From Antilocapra americana (lineage: Eukaryota > Chordata > Mammalia > Artiodactyla > Antilocapridae), in assembly GCA_007570785.1 (NCBI GenBank), contig ML664199.1, positions 15,987,594-16,051,593 of the forward strand: a stretch of 64,000 nt of DNA, given 5' to 3'. Under the pieces are notes generated by a model. It had not been told where the DNA came from. It searched no databases and saw nothing but the letters and a program-made list of their open reading frames with translations. Position numbers and translations under genes: made by a program. Below, one piece after another: positions 34,676-45,835 of this stretch. Each line of letters begins with the position of its first letter. The stretch's first letter is position 1.

Positions 34676-35483
34676 AATTCAAAATCCTCTCTCAACATGG
34701 GCTTTTTCTCTATCAAATAGCACAAGCATATTTTTAGGTGCCATCATATTGATGCCTTGTCATCTCAAGGCATGAGCGCACTCATCACTGATCACTCAGA
34801 TGTTATGTATTTGCCAGCAATAAGCTTGGAAAACATCCCTCATTCGGAGCTACCTTGTCTGTCAATAGGTAGCCCGAGGCACTTCTCTCCCAAATGCCAA
34901 CCCCACCTCTGTGGGGGACCTTTCTCAGCTCCCTTGTCATCCTCAAACATTTCAATAATTCATCTGTTTAGAATGCTTTTTAGATACCCAACAGCAGATT
35001 GGAAAACAGCTTTCTAAAGAAATAACAGGCAGGCAGTATCCACTAAAGGCCCTGCTTTTGATTTCAGGAAATTCTGCTTGAACAAAACAAAAACCCCCAT
35101 GAGGGCATAGCAAAAATCTCAACAACAACAACAAAAATCCTGCGTAATATTTGTAAAAGACAGATGCGGAAGTCTTAGAAGTTAAAAAGGCATATATTTA
35201 TTATGTCATGTGCCATGTGTTCTGCTAAGCATGCACAAGTATGCATTCTATGATGCCTTTTGTAGGTCAGAGACAGGCGACTTGGTGCTTTTAAAAGACA
35301 AATGAGTTTTCAGATTGATTTAGCAAATAAAGTATAGTATGTGTATATATATATATTTTTTAAAGTATAACACCAACTAATTCCTTTTAAGTAAACAAAG
35401 ATCAGCAAGATTCTGATTTAACTGGATAATATAAAAGTAGAAGGAACAGGGATTATCTAAGGAAACAAGTCTTTCAGGACCAC
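34676..35483. other. No gene or recognised repeat
   Basis: Unassigned sequence with an 'aacaacaacaac' run near 35120 and a (TA)n near 35345. No domain in the 86-codon frame at 34757-35017. Confidence 0.35.
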
Positions 35484-35886
35484 AGAGTATTATGGAGTGG
35501 ATGGTTGTGTCCCCTCCAAATACCTATGTTGAAACCCGAACTCCAATGTAAAGATAAGTTGGAGATCAAGCTTTGGAGAGCTAACTAGGTTTCTCTTAGG
35601 TCACAAGGGTAAGGTCCTCATGATGAGATCACAAGATCAGCCAGAGAGCTCACTTGATTTCTCTCTCTCTCCATCTCTGTTTCTTTCTTTCTCTCTCTCT
35701 GCCATGAGAGGACACAGCAAGAAGGCAACCATTTGCCAGCCAAGTAGAAGGCTCTCCCGGAATCAAAACACACTAAGCACTCTAATCTTGAACTTTCCAT
35801 CTCCAGAATTGTAAGATATAAATGTCTGTTCTTTAAGACAAAATAGTCGGTGGTATTTTGCTGTGGCAGCTTGAGCTAAGATACTG
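35484..35886 (+). repeat. MaLR (MST/THE-like) solo LTR
   Basis: Begins 'tattatggagtggatggttgtgtcccc' (35489 on; shown in part) and follows the MaLR LTR order: 'cctatgttgaaacccgaact', 'ggtcacaagggtaaggtcctcat', 'gccatgagaggacacagcaag', 'ccatctccagaattgtaaga' and 'ggtattttgctgtggcagc'. A CT-rich tract at 35660-35700 is internal. It is a non-autonomous ERVL-related LTR fossil present in placental mammals. Confidence 0.87.
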
Positions 35887-36499
35887 AGTTTGCTGTGTCA
35901 GGAGTCAGGTCCACATGAAAACGTCCAGGGAAGGCAGAGTGGCAGACATGGGGGTCATTTACTTTTCCAGAGGGGATACATGGGTTTTAATCTTCGAAAA
36001 CTTCTGTTGACTTCATCAGCCAATGCAATTCCCCTTGGATATAACTAAGCTCATATTAAAGTGACTGTCCTCTAGCCACCAAGCAAACATGCTAATACAG
36101 ACTAAAAAGTAAAAGGTCAATTTGGACATCTTTTCTAGATTGAAAGACATACTTTTCAGACTTGCTTGCTTTAATCCTATTAAGTAACTTGACAAAATGT
36201 TCATATTATCAATCCTTAAAAAGTTTAATTTGTATATGCACAGTACTTGCCTCTCCCAAAGTGTTATTATGTCTGTAAAAGAAACACCTATAGATATCAA
36301 CTTTCTCCCCTTTTCCTGCAAACTTGCTGACTATGAATCTTCCTTATTCTTTCATTCTTTTTGCAATAAAAGTGCCTTTTCATGTATTGAAGTTAATTTT
36401 CTTCTTTCTTCCTCAACCCAATTTCGATTGTCTTTCTATCTCTTTCCTCTTTACCCTACTGATTCTATTTAGCCTCTAAACATGATCACATCCTTCCTG
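35887..36499. other. No gene or recognised repeat
   Basis: Overlapping open frames on both strands (36016-36321 minus, 36197-36472 plus) have no domain. Confidence 0.35.
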
Positions 36500-37098
36500 C
36501 CCCTCTACTGGGCATATACCCTGAGAAAACCATAATTAAAAAATACACATGTACCCTAGCCAGGACATGGAAGCAACCTATATGTCCATCGACAGAGAAG
36601 CATATAAAGAAGATGTGGTACATATATACAATGGAATACTACTCAGGCATTAAAAAAAAACTAAACTGAGTCAGTTGTAGTGATATAGATGAACCTAGAG
36701 CCTATCATATGAAGTGAATTAAGAAACAGACAAATATTGTATATTAATGCATATATATGGAATCTAGAAAAATGGTGCTGATGAACCTATTTTCAGGGCA
36801 GGAATAAAGGAGAAGTTGTAGAAAATGGATTTGTGGACACAGAGGGGAAGTGGGGGGCAAACTGAGAGAGTAGCATTGACGTATATACACTACCATGTGT
36901 AAAATACATAGCTAGTGGGAGATTGCTGGATAGCACAGGGAGCTCAACCCAGTGCTCTGCAATGACCTAGAAGGGTGGAATGGAGAGGGAGACTCAAGAG
37001 GAAGAGGAGATATATATACACACACATAGCTGATTCAGATTGTTGTACAGCAGAAACTAACAACACTGTAAGGCAATTATATTCCAATTTTAAAAATC
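36500..37098 (+). mobile_element. L1 3' portion
   Basis: From 'tactgggcatataccctgag' through 'gccaggacatggaagcaacc', 'caatggaatactactcaggc' and 'gctgattcagattgttgtac' to 'ggcaattatattccaatttt'. End of ORF2 and 3' UTR, with decayed frame. 5'-truncated. Confidence 0.92.
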
Positions 37099-37411
37099 AA
37101 AACAAAACATCGCCCCCATATAACAGGTCATCCCTGGCCACAAGTCTTCTCTCTAGTTTCTATTCAAATCACTATTTTCTTCCATTCTTGTCACAGTCGC
37201 TAACATTGCCTCTACCACCAAACACAGCCATGTTACTTTCCTTGATGTTTCCACAACATTGAAAACATTTCACTACATAATTCTTCACTCATTGAGTTTT
37301 CTGAGAAAATCTTTTCTCCCTTCGTTTTTCTCCCAGGTATACCTGTCATCCAAATTCCTTCCTAATTCCTGGGTCACACCTTCCTGGTTGTTTTCATCAC
37401 TCCCAAAATGC
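37099..37411. other. No gene or recognised repeat
   Basis: Pyrimidine-rich unassigned sequence. Confidence 0.3.
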
Positions 37412-37605
37412 AGTGATTAAGCTTGCTAACTCTCACATCAGATCACTTGATTTTGAGTCCAATTCTACTACTCACCAGCTCCATGACCTTGGGCAAGCTG
37501 TCTCTCTGAGGTTTTGTTTTCTCCTCTGTAAAGCAAGTGTAATAGCAATAACTGTCTTATAGGATGTGATTGAAATTAAATATAATAATCCATGTAAATC
37601 TCTCT
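37412..37605 (-). repeat. MIR SINE, minus strand
   Basis: Plus strand reads the complement of MIR: 'actcaccagctccatgacct', 'tgggcaagctgtctctctga', 'ctcctctgtaaagcaagtgt', 'gatgtgattgaaattaaata'. Good match to the core. Confidence 0.82.
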
Positions 37606-37689
37606 GTCCAATAAATTCTTTGCCACTTAACAAATCCATGGATCTCACAATTCTCTTGTGGTGTATATGGGACAAGTATTATTTCTGTA

Positions 37690-37882
37690 AATGTATTCAA
37701 CAGATTTATTGAGATATATTAAACTGCACATTCTTAAAGTGTACATTTTGATATGTTTTGACATATATATAATTGATATCATGGCCAAAATTATGATAAT
37801 GAACATATGGACCACCTCTAAAAGTTTCCTTAGGACCCATTTTTTAAATTGAAGTATAGTTGCTTTACAGTGTTGTTCAGGG
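37690..37882 (-). repeat. Ancient L1M-type 3' UTR fragment plus short L1 end
   Basis: 'tttattgagatatattaaac', 'cttaaagtgtacattttgat', 'gaacatatggaccacctcta', 'aaaagtttccttagg' match the antisense of old L1M 3' UTRs. Next to it, 37845-37880 ('ttgaagtatagttgctttac') is the complement of a ruminant L1 terminus. Confidence 0.6.
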
Positions 37883-38429
37883 CACATATAATTAATCCCA
37901 TTTTACAGAAAAACATAAGAAGCTAAAGTTGACATCTCAGTCTTAGAATCCAAGAGCTCTATGACTTAAAAAAAAATAATATTCATTTCTTGGTCTTACT
38001 ATGAGTGCAACAAAGGTTAGCAGAGGGCTCTGCTCACATTAATCTTTTATTTCTGAGCGACTTTGTCTAATAGCAAGATTTACTTGGTGCCATACCTTTA
38101 GTTGGGCATTGAAGGAGATACTTTATCTGTTTGAGAGGATTTAACGATACATGTAATGACCATACATTTGAATCTAATCAGCCTTTCTTAACCAAAATCT
38201 ATCTCAATTTCATTTTTTTCCTCCTCAATATTGGGAGGATGTAGCCTCTTACAACCCTACAATTATTTGACATTGTGGACCCCATCAGTTTGTTCCTGTT
38301 GTAAATTTGGCCAATTTTATCTGGATTCACCTGTCTTCAGTTTCCTTGTCAAGTAAACATCAGTGCACAAACTGCTACATTCTATTTTCTAACTCTTCTT
38401 CTAGAGAAAAAAAATTTGGAAAGGACATT
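37883..38429. other. No gene or recognised repeat
   Basis: Nothing recognised. Confidence 0.35.
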
Positions 38430-38548
38430 GTTCTCAGTCACTCATTTGTGTCCAACTCTTTGCAACCCCGTAGACTATAGCTCATGTGTCCATGGGATTA
38501 TCATGGCAAGAATATTGAAGTGGGTTGCCATGTCCTATTCCAGGGGTT
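38430..38548 (-). mobile_element. BovA-type SINE fragment, left arm of inverted pair
   Basis: Plus strand 'ttctcagtcactcatttgtg' through 'gaagtgggttgccatgtcct', then stops at 'ccaggggttaag'. The head is missing. A plus-oriented SINE follows 120 bp downstream. Confidence 0.87.
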
Positions 38549-38668
38549 AAGAACATTAACTCCCTTCCCAATTATCACAGGAGATGGCTCACCATTTGTC
38601 TCATCTTTAATAATAGTTTTCTGCCAGCCAGCACCCAATCAATAAGCCAATACCGCACGCACCTGTCT

Positions 38669-38795
38669 GGAGAAGGAAATGGAAACTCATTCCAGTTTTC
38701 TTGCCAGGGAAATCCCCTGGATAGAGGAGCCTGGTGGGCTACAGTCCATAGGGTCTTAACGAATCAGACACAACTTAGTGACTGAGCACAAGCAC
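38669..38795 (+). mobile_element. BovA-type SINE, right arm of inverted pair
   Basis: 'ggagaaggaaatggaaactc' through 'aatcagacacaacttagtga' plus a 'gcacaagcacacacg' tail. Opposite in orientation to the SINE at 38430-38548. Confidence 0.9.
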
Positions 38796-39142
38796 ACACG
38801 TCTGCCAGCGTGGGTTATGTTACACTGCAGGAACAAGCAGCCTGAGAACCTTTTAACCTATCAAAAGCCTTTTAAACTACTTCTCATTCATACTACTTCT
38901 TCCGTGTGTATCTGAGGGATAACCTTTGCTCATTATGGTCACTCAGGGACTCAAGCAATCTGAAGTTCCATCTTAACACATGGTTCCAAGATCACTATGG
39001 CAGGAGTAAGGACATAGTAAACAAACTTTGACTTTTAAAGTTTCAAATCATATTTTATTAACCAAACCAAGTCACGAGCCTTTGAGACAGGGACATACAA
39101 TCCCACCATATTCCTGGAGCAAGAACCACCGGTATATTTACT

Positions 39143-39340
39143 GTTCTTGTTGTTTAGTCGCCCAGTCATGTCGGACTCTTTTGTAACCCCATGTACTATA
39201 GCCCACAGGCTCATCTGTCCATGGGATGTTCGGGGTGGGGTGGCATTTCCTTCTCCAGAGGATATTCCTGACTCGTGTCTCTGTGCCTTCTGCACTGCTG
39301 GTGTATTTTTTTTTTTACCACTGAGCCACCAGGGAAGCCC
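39143..39340 (-). mobile_element. Bov-tA SINE, full length
   Basis: Plus strand 'gttgtttagtcgcccagtca' through 'ctgagccaccagggaagccc'. An expanded T-run (39305-39316) lies within the complement of the head. The three-frame open stretches across it are accidental. Confidence 0.93.
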
Positions 39341-39461
39341 AGTGAACAGCCCATATTTAATATCTGCTACAGTCACAGAGTTATAGAGCCACTGAGATAC
39401 TATAAAAATCATAGCCCTGACTCCTGGTTTTTCATAATTTCAATTATCTTTTTAAAATTGT

Positions 39462-40576
39462 AATGATCTTAGAGGAAATGTCTTCAGCTTCTCCCACTGA
39501 GTATGATGTTTGCTGTGAGTTTGTCGTATACGGCTTTTAATATGTTGAGGTTGGTTCTCTCTATACTCACTTTCTGGAGAGATTTTTTTTTTTATCATAA
39601 ATGAACGCTGAATTTTGTCAAAAACGTTTTCAGCATCTATTGAGATGATCATATGCCTTTTTATTCAGTTTGTTAATGTTTATCACACTGATTAATTTGC
39701 AAATATTGAAAAATCCTTGCATCCCTGGGATAAATCCCACTTGATCATGGTGTATAATCCTTTTAATGTATTGTTGAATTTGATTTGTTAGTACACTGTT
39801 GAGGATTTCTGCATCTATCTTCATCAGTGATATTGGCCTGTAATTTTCTTTTTTTTTTTGTAATATCTTTGTCTAGTTTTAGTATTAGGGTGATGGTGCC
39901 CTCATAAAATGAGTTTGGAGTATTTCTTCCTCTATAATTTCTTGGAATAGTTTCAGAAGGATAAGTGTTTGCTCTTCTCTAAACGTTTAATAGAATCTGC
40001 CTGTGAAGCCATCTGGTCCTGGATGTTTGTTTGTTGGGAATTTTTAAATCACAGTTTCAATTCATTACTTGTGATTGGTCTGTTCATATTTTCTGTTTCT
40101 TCTTGGTTCAGTCTTGGAAGGTTGTACCTTTCAAAGAATTTATCCATTTTTTTCTAGGTTGCCCATTTTATTGGTTTAAAGTTGCTGGTAGCAGTCTCTT
40201 ATGATCTTTTGTGTTTCTATGATGTCAGCTGTAATTTCTTCTTTTTCATTTCTAACTTTATTGATTTGAGCACTCTCCCCTTTTTTCTTGATGAATCTGG
40301 CTAACAGTTTATCAATTTTATCTTCTCAAAGAACTAGACTTTAGTTTCATTGATCTTTGCTGTTATTTTCTTCTTCTATATTTCATTTATCTCTGCTACT
40401 TATGATTTATTTCCTTCTACAGACTTTAAGTTTTGTTTGCTCTTTTTTTCTCTAGTTGTTTTAGGTGTAAGTTTAAGCAGCTTATTAGAGATTCTTCTTT
40501 CCTGAGATTAGATCATATTGTTACGAACCTCCCCCTTAGAACTGATTTTGCTGCAGCCTATAGGTATTGGCTCATT
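39462..40576 (-). pseudogene. L1 ORF2 relic, inverted 5' segment
   Basis: Reads on the minus strand as L1 ORF2 from before the RT domain into its first motifs. Two recognisable frames are [20 protein letters not shown] with [15 protein letters not shown] (39630-39824) and [15 protein letters not shown] (39452-39652), the latter holding RT motif A with its catalytic Asp (ISIDAE). It ends near FPLRS, before the catalytic YADD-type motif. T-runs and stops break it throughout. Confidence 0.85.
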
Positions 40577-41518
40577 GTGCATTTTTATACACAAGTGATC
40601 AGAAAGAGAAATTAAGTAAACAACCCCACTTACCATCACATCAAAAAGAATAAAATACCTAGGAATCAAACTACCTAGGGAGACGAAAGACCTGTACACC
40701 AAAAACTGTAAGACATTCATGAAAGAAAATGAAGATGACACAAACAGATGGAGCAATATACCACATTCTTGGATTGAAATAATTGATATCATCAAAATTA
40801 TGATACTACCCAGGACCATCAACAGATTCAATGAAATCTCTATCATATTACCGATGGCGTGTTTCACAGAACTAGAACCAAGAATTATTAAAATTTGTAT
40901 GAAGACACATAAGACCCTAAATAGCCAAAGCAATCTTGAGAAAGAAAAATAGAGCTGGAGCAATCAGGCTGCCTGGCTTCACACTATACTACAAACCTTG
41001 AGTCATGAAAAGAGTGTGGTGCCGGCCCAAAAACAGAAATACAGATCAACAGACCAGGAAAGAAAAGAAAGACATGCACCCTGGAAATAAAGACATGCAC
41101 CAACGGTCAATTAATTTATGACAAAGGAGGCAAGACTATATGATGAGGAAAGACAGTCTCTTCAATAAATGGTGCTGGGAAAGCGGGACAACGACCTGTT
41201 AAAAAGATGAAATTAGAACATTCTTCAACACAATACACAAAAAATAAACTTAAAATTGATTAAAGGCGGAGTTGTGAGACAGTATACTATAAGACTCTTG
41301 AAGGAAAACATAGAACACTGACATAAATCACAGCAGACTATTTCTCCATCTGTCTCTGACAGTAATGGAAATAAAAATAAACATGAGGCCTAGTTAAACT
41401 TAAAAGATTTTGTACAGAAAAAGAAACAATAAACACAATGAAAAGACAACTGAAAGAATGGGAGAGAACATTTGCAATTGATGTGACCAACAGATTAGTC
41501 TCCGAAATTTACAAACAG
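40577..41518 (+). pseudogene. L1 ORF2 relic, uninverted segment upstream of BovB
   Basis: Begins in L1 ORF2 downstream of the RT catalytic motif ('gaataaaatacctaggaatc', the KYLGI region), continues with MKENEDDTNRWSNIPHSWIE and LPRTINRFNEISIILPMACF, and ends at 'aaatttacaaacagct', the IYKQL region. A small internal duplication of 'aaagacatgcacc' occurs at 41066-41100. Confidence 0.85.
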
Positions 41519-41912
41519 CTCAGGTAGCTTCAGCTCACTTCAGTTCAGTCACTCAGTCATGTCCGACTCCTTATGACCCCATGAAGCACAGCATACCAGG
41601 CATCCCTGTCCATCACCAACTCCCGGGGTCCACCCAAACTCATATCCATTGAGTCGGTGATGCCATCCAACCATCTTATCCTCTGTCGTCCCCTTCTGCT
41701 CCTACTTTCAATCCTTCCCAACATCAGGGTCTTTTCCAATGAGTCAACCCTTAGCATCAGGTGGCCACACTACTGGAGTTTCAGCTTCAACATCAGTCCT
41801 TCCAATGAACATCCAGGACTGATCTCCAATAGGATGGACTGGTTAGATCTCCTTGCAGTCCAAAGAACTCTCAAGAGTTTTCTCCAATGACACAGTTCAA
41901 AAGCATCAATTC

Positions 41913-43421
41913 ATCAAGACAGTATGGTACTGGCACAAAGACAGAAATATAGATCAATGGAACAAAATAGAAAGCCCAGAGATAAATCCACGCATCTATG
42001 GACACCTTATCTTTGACAAAGGAGGCAAGAATATACAATGGAGAAAAGACAACCTCTTTAACAAGTGGTGCTGGGAAAACTGGACAGCCACTTGTAAAAG
42101 AATGAAACCAGAACATTTTCTAACACCATACACAAAATAAACTCAAAATGGATCAAAGATCTAAACATAAGACCAGAAACTATAAAACTCCTAGAGGATA
42201 ACATAGGCAGAACACTCTCCAACATAAACCAAAGCAGGATCCTCTATGACCCACCTCCCAGAATATTGGAAATAAAAGCACGAATAAACAAATGGGACCT
42301 AATTAAAATTAAAAGCTTCTGAACAACAAAGGAAATTAAAAACAAGGTGAAAAGGCAGCCTTCAGAATGGGAGAAAATAACAGCCAATGAAGCAACGGAC
42401 AATCAATTAATCTCAAAAATATAAAAGCAACTCCTGCAGCTCAATTCCAGAAAAATAAATGACCCAATCAAAAAGTGGGCCAAAGAACTAAACAGACAGT
42501 TCTCCAAAGAAGACATAAAAACGGCTAACAAACACATGAAAAGATGCTCAACATCACTCATTATCAGAAAAATGCAAATCAAAACCACAATGAGGTATCA
42601 CTTAACCAGTCAGAATGGCTGCCATCCAAAAGTCTACAAGCAATAAATGCTGGAGAGGATGTGGAGAAAAGGGAATCCTCCTACACTGTTGGTGGGAATG
42701 TAAATTAGTACAGCCACTCTGGAGAACAGTGTGGAGATTCCTTAAAAAACTGGAAATAGAACTGCCATATGCCCGAGCAATCCCACTGCTGGGCATACAC
42801 AACGAGGAAACCAGAATTGAAAGAGACACGTGTACCCCAATGTTCATTGCTGCATTGTTTACAATAGCCAGGACATGGAAGCAACCTAGATGCCCATCAG
42901 CTGACGAATGGATAAGAAAGCTGTGGTACATATACACAATGGAATATTACTCAGCCATTAAAAATAATTCATTTGAATCAGTTCTACTCAGGTGGACGAA
43001 ACTGGAGCCTATTACACAGAGTGAAGGAAGCCAGAAGGAAAAACAACAATACAGTATACTAACACATATATATGGAATTTAGAAAGATGGTAACCTTTCT
43101 AAACCTTATCTAACCCTGCATGTGAGATAGCAAAAGAAATGCAGATGTATAGAACAGTCTTTTGGACTCTATGGGAGAGGGCAAGGGTGGGATGATATGG
43201 GAGAATGGCATTGAAACATGTAAATTATCATATGTGAAATCAATTGCCAGCCCAGGTTTGATGCTTGATATAGGGTGCTTAGGGGTGGTGCACGGGGATG
43301 ACTCAGAGAGAGGGAATTGGGAGGGAAGTGGGAGGGAGGTTCTGGAAGGGGAACACATGTATACCCATGGCAGATTCATGTCAATGTATGGCAAAAGCAA
43401 CATGATAATGTAAAGGAAAAA
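41913..43421 (+). mobile_element. 5'-truncated L1 nested in BovB, perfect TSD
   Basis: Innermost element. It begins within L1 ORF2 ('agtatggtactggcacaaag') and ends with the full ruminant L1 3' UTR and an A-rich tail. The exact 14-bp TSD aaaagcatcaattc is at 41899-41912 and 43422-43435, and the interrupted BovB text ('...aaaagcatcaattc' then 'ttcggtgctcaac') continues across it. This is the youngest of the three nested insertions. Confidence 0.96.
42615..43082 (+). pseudogene. L1 ORF2 C-terminal relic
   Basis: A 155-codon open frame ends at the natural ORF2 stop (43080-43082). It contains the L1 Cys-rich C-terminal motif [18 protein letters not shown], then [28 protein letters not shown] and a terminal YSILTHIYGI. 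Upstream the same protein continues from 41920 but is cut by stops and shifts (for example the stop at about 42140). Without endonuclease and RT domains it is inactive. Confidence 0.9.
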
Positions 43422-43472
43422 AAAAGCATCAATTCTTCGGTGCTCAACTTTCTTTATAGTCCAACTCTCACA

Positions 43473-44590
43473 TCAATACATGACTACTGAAAAAGCCATA
43501 GCCTCACTTAGATGGACCTTTGTTGACAAAGTAATATCTTTGTTTTTTAATATGCTGCCTAGGTTGGTCATAACTTTCCTTCCAAGGAGTAAGCGTCTTT
43601 TGATTTCATGGCTGCAATCACCATCTGCAGTGATTTTGGAGCCCAAAAATATAAAGTCAGCCCCTGTTTCCACTGTTTCTCCATCTATTTGCCATGAAGT
43701 AATGGGACCAGATGCCATGATCTTGGTTTTCTGAATGTTGAGCCTTAAGCCAACTTTATTACTCTCCTCTTTCATCAAGAGCCTCTTTAGTTCTACTTCA
43801 CTTTCTTCCATAAGGGTGGTGGCATCTGCATATATGAGGTTATTGATATTTCTCCCGGCAATCTTGATTATAGCTTGTGCTTCATCCAGCCCAGCATTTC
43901 TCATGATGTACTCTGCATATAAGTTAAATAAGGAAGGTGACAATATACAGCCTTGACGTACTCCTTTTCCTATTTGGAACCAGTCTGTTGTTCCATGTCC
44001 AGTTCTATCTGTTGCTTCCTGACCTGCATACAGGCTTCTCAAGAAGCAGGTAAGGTGGTCTGGTATTCCCATCTTTTTCAGAATTTTCTGCAGTTTATTA
44101 TGATCCATAGAATCAAAGGCTTTGGCATAGTCAATAAAGCAGAAGTAGATGCTTTTCTGGAACTCTCTTGCTTTTATAATGATTCAACAGATGTTGGCAA
44201 TCTGATCTCTGGTTCCTCTGCCTTTTCTAAAACCAGCTTGAACATCTGGAAGTTCACAGTTTATGTATTGCTGAAGCCTGGCTTGGATAATTTTGAGCAT
44301 TACTTTACTAGCATGTGAGATGAGTGCAATTGTGCGGTAGTTTGAGCATTCTTTGGCATTGCCTTTCTTTGGAATCGGAATGAAAACTGACCTTTTCCAG
44401 TCCTGTTGCCACTGCTGAGTTTTCCAAATTTGCTTGCATATTGAGAGCACACTTTCACAGCATCATCTTTTAGGGCTTGAAATAGCTCAACTGGATTTCC
44501 ATCAACTCCAGTAGCTTTGTTTGTAGTGATGATTTCTAAGGCCCACTTCACTTCACATTCCAGGATGCCTGGCTCTAGGTGAGTCATCAC
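43473..44590 (-). pseudogene. BovB reverse transcriptase relic
   Basis: The minus strand encodes the RT domain in two overlapping frames. Upstream: THLEPGILECEVKWALE, RSVFIPIPKKGNAKECSNYR, ALISHASKVMLKIIQARLQQ, LPDVQAGFRKGRGTRDQIA. Downstream a 211-codon frame (43473-44108) has GIPDHLTCFLRSLYAGQEA, GKGVRQGCILSPSLFNLYAE and NINNLIYADATTLM. The catalytic box is YADA where the family has YADD, so the second metal-binding Asp is lost. A frameshift near 44110 separates FIDYAKAFD-type motif A from the rest. Confidence 0.92.
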
Positions 44591-44787
44591 ATCATCATGA
44601 TTATCTGGATCGTGAAGATCTTTTTTGTTCTTCTGTGTATTCTTGCCACCTCTTCTTAATATCTTCTGCTTCTGTTAGATCCATAAAATTTCTATCCTTT
44701 ATTGAGCCCATCTTTGTGACTGGTGATAGAAGCAAGGTCCAATACTGTAAATAGCAATATTGCATAGGAACCTGGAATGTTAGGTCC

Positions 44788-45722
44788 ATGAATCAAGGCA
44801 AATTGGAAGTGGTCAAACAGGAGATGGCAAGAGTAAACGTCGACATTCTAGGAATCAGCAAACTAAGATGGACTGGAATGAGTGAAGTTAACTCAGATGA
44901 CCATTATATCTACTACTGTGGGCAGGAATCCCTTAGAAGAAATGGAGTAGACATCACAGTCAACAAAAGAGGCCAAAATGCAGTATTTGGATGCAATCTC
45001 AAAAATGACAGAAAGATCTCTGTTCGTTTCCAAGGCAAACAATTCAATATCATGGTAATCCAAGTCTATGCTCCAACCAGTAATGCTGAAGAAGCTGAAG
45101 TTGAACAGTTCTATGAAGACCTATAAGACCTTTTAGAACTAACACACAAAAAAGATGTCCTTTTCATTATAGGGGATGGGATTGCAAAAGTAGGAAGTCA
45201 AGAAACACCTGGACTAAAAGGCAAATTTGGCCTTGGAGTACAAAATGAAGAGGGCAAAGGCTAATAGAGTTTTTCCAAGAGAACGCACTGGTTATAGCAA
45301 ACACCCTCTTCCAACAACACAAGAGAAGTCTCTACACATGGATATCACCAGATGGACAACACCAAAATCAGATTGATTATACTCTTTGCAGCCAAAGAGG
45401 GAAAAGCTCTATACAGTCAGCAAAAACAAGACTGAGAGTTGACTGTGCCTCTGATCATGAACTCTTTATTGCCAAATTCAGGCTGAAATTGAAGAAAGTG
45501 GGGAAAACCACTAGACCATTCAGGTATGACCTAAATCAAATCCCTTATGATTATATAGTGGAAGTGAGAAATAGATTTAAGGGACTAGATCTGATAGACA
45601 GAGTGCCTGATGAACTGTGGATGAGGTTCATGACATTGTACAGGAGACAGGGATCAAGACAATCCTCAAGAAAAAGAAATGAAAAAAAGCAAAGTGGCTG
45701 TCTGAGGAAGCCTTACAAATAG
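44788..45722 (+). pseudogene. BovB AP-endonuclease relic (inverted segment)
   Basis: Opens MNQGKLEVVKQEMARVN and continues ILGISKLRWTGMSEVNS, SDDHYIYYCGQESLRRNGV, VRFQGKQFNIMVIQVYAPTS and EEAEVEQFYEDL (112 codons to 45126). A second open frame (45489-45722) holds KKVGKTTRPFRYDLNQIPYD. The endonuclease motif ISEL is changed to ISKL, which replaces a conserved acidic residue. The frame stops at 45124-45126 and is shifted later. Confidence 0.9.
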
Positions 45723-45835
45723 CTGTGAAAAGAAGATAAGCAAAAATCAGGGGAGAAAAGGAATGATATACCCATTTAAATGCAGAGATCCAAAGGGTAA
45801 TATGCAGAGACAAGAAGGTCTTCCTCAGGCAACTT

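Larger units (their letters stand above)
41531..45823 (-). mobile_element. BovB (RTE) LINE with 5' inversion, inserted in old L1
   Basis: The 3' part is on the minus strand, 41531-41898 plus 43436-44716, split by a nested L1. The 5' part is inverted and reads on the plus strand from about 44717 to 45823. Flanks ctcaggtagctt (41519-41530) and ctcaggcaactt (45824-45835) match over 12 bp with two differences and the L1 host text continues across them, so this is the TSD. The related BovB at 13.9-17.8 kb shows that about 95 bp (equivalent to 15027-15125) is missing between the inverted and uninverted parts. Inversion plus small deletion is the footprint of twin priming. Confidence 0.92.

Noticed and set aside
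42615..43082. A 155-codon frame with a Cys/His motif resembling a zinc-binding protein
   Set aside because: The CWRGCGEKG...HCWWEC motif is the normal L1 ORF2 C-terminus, and the stop lies at the usual ORF2 end.
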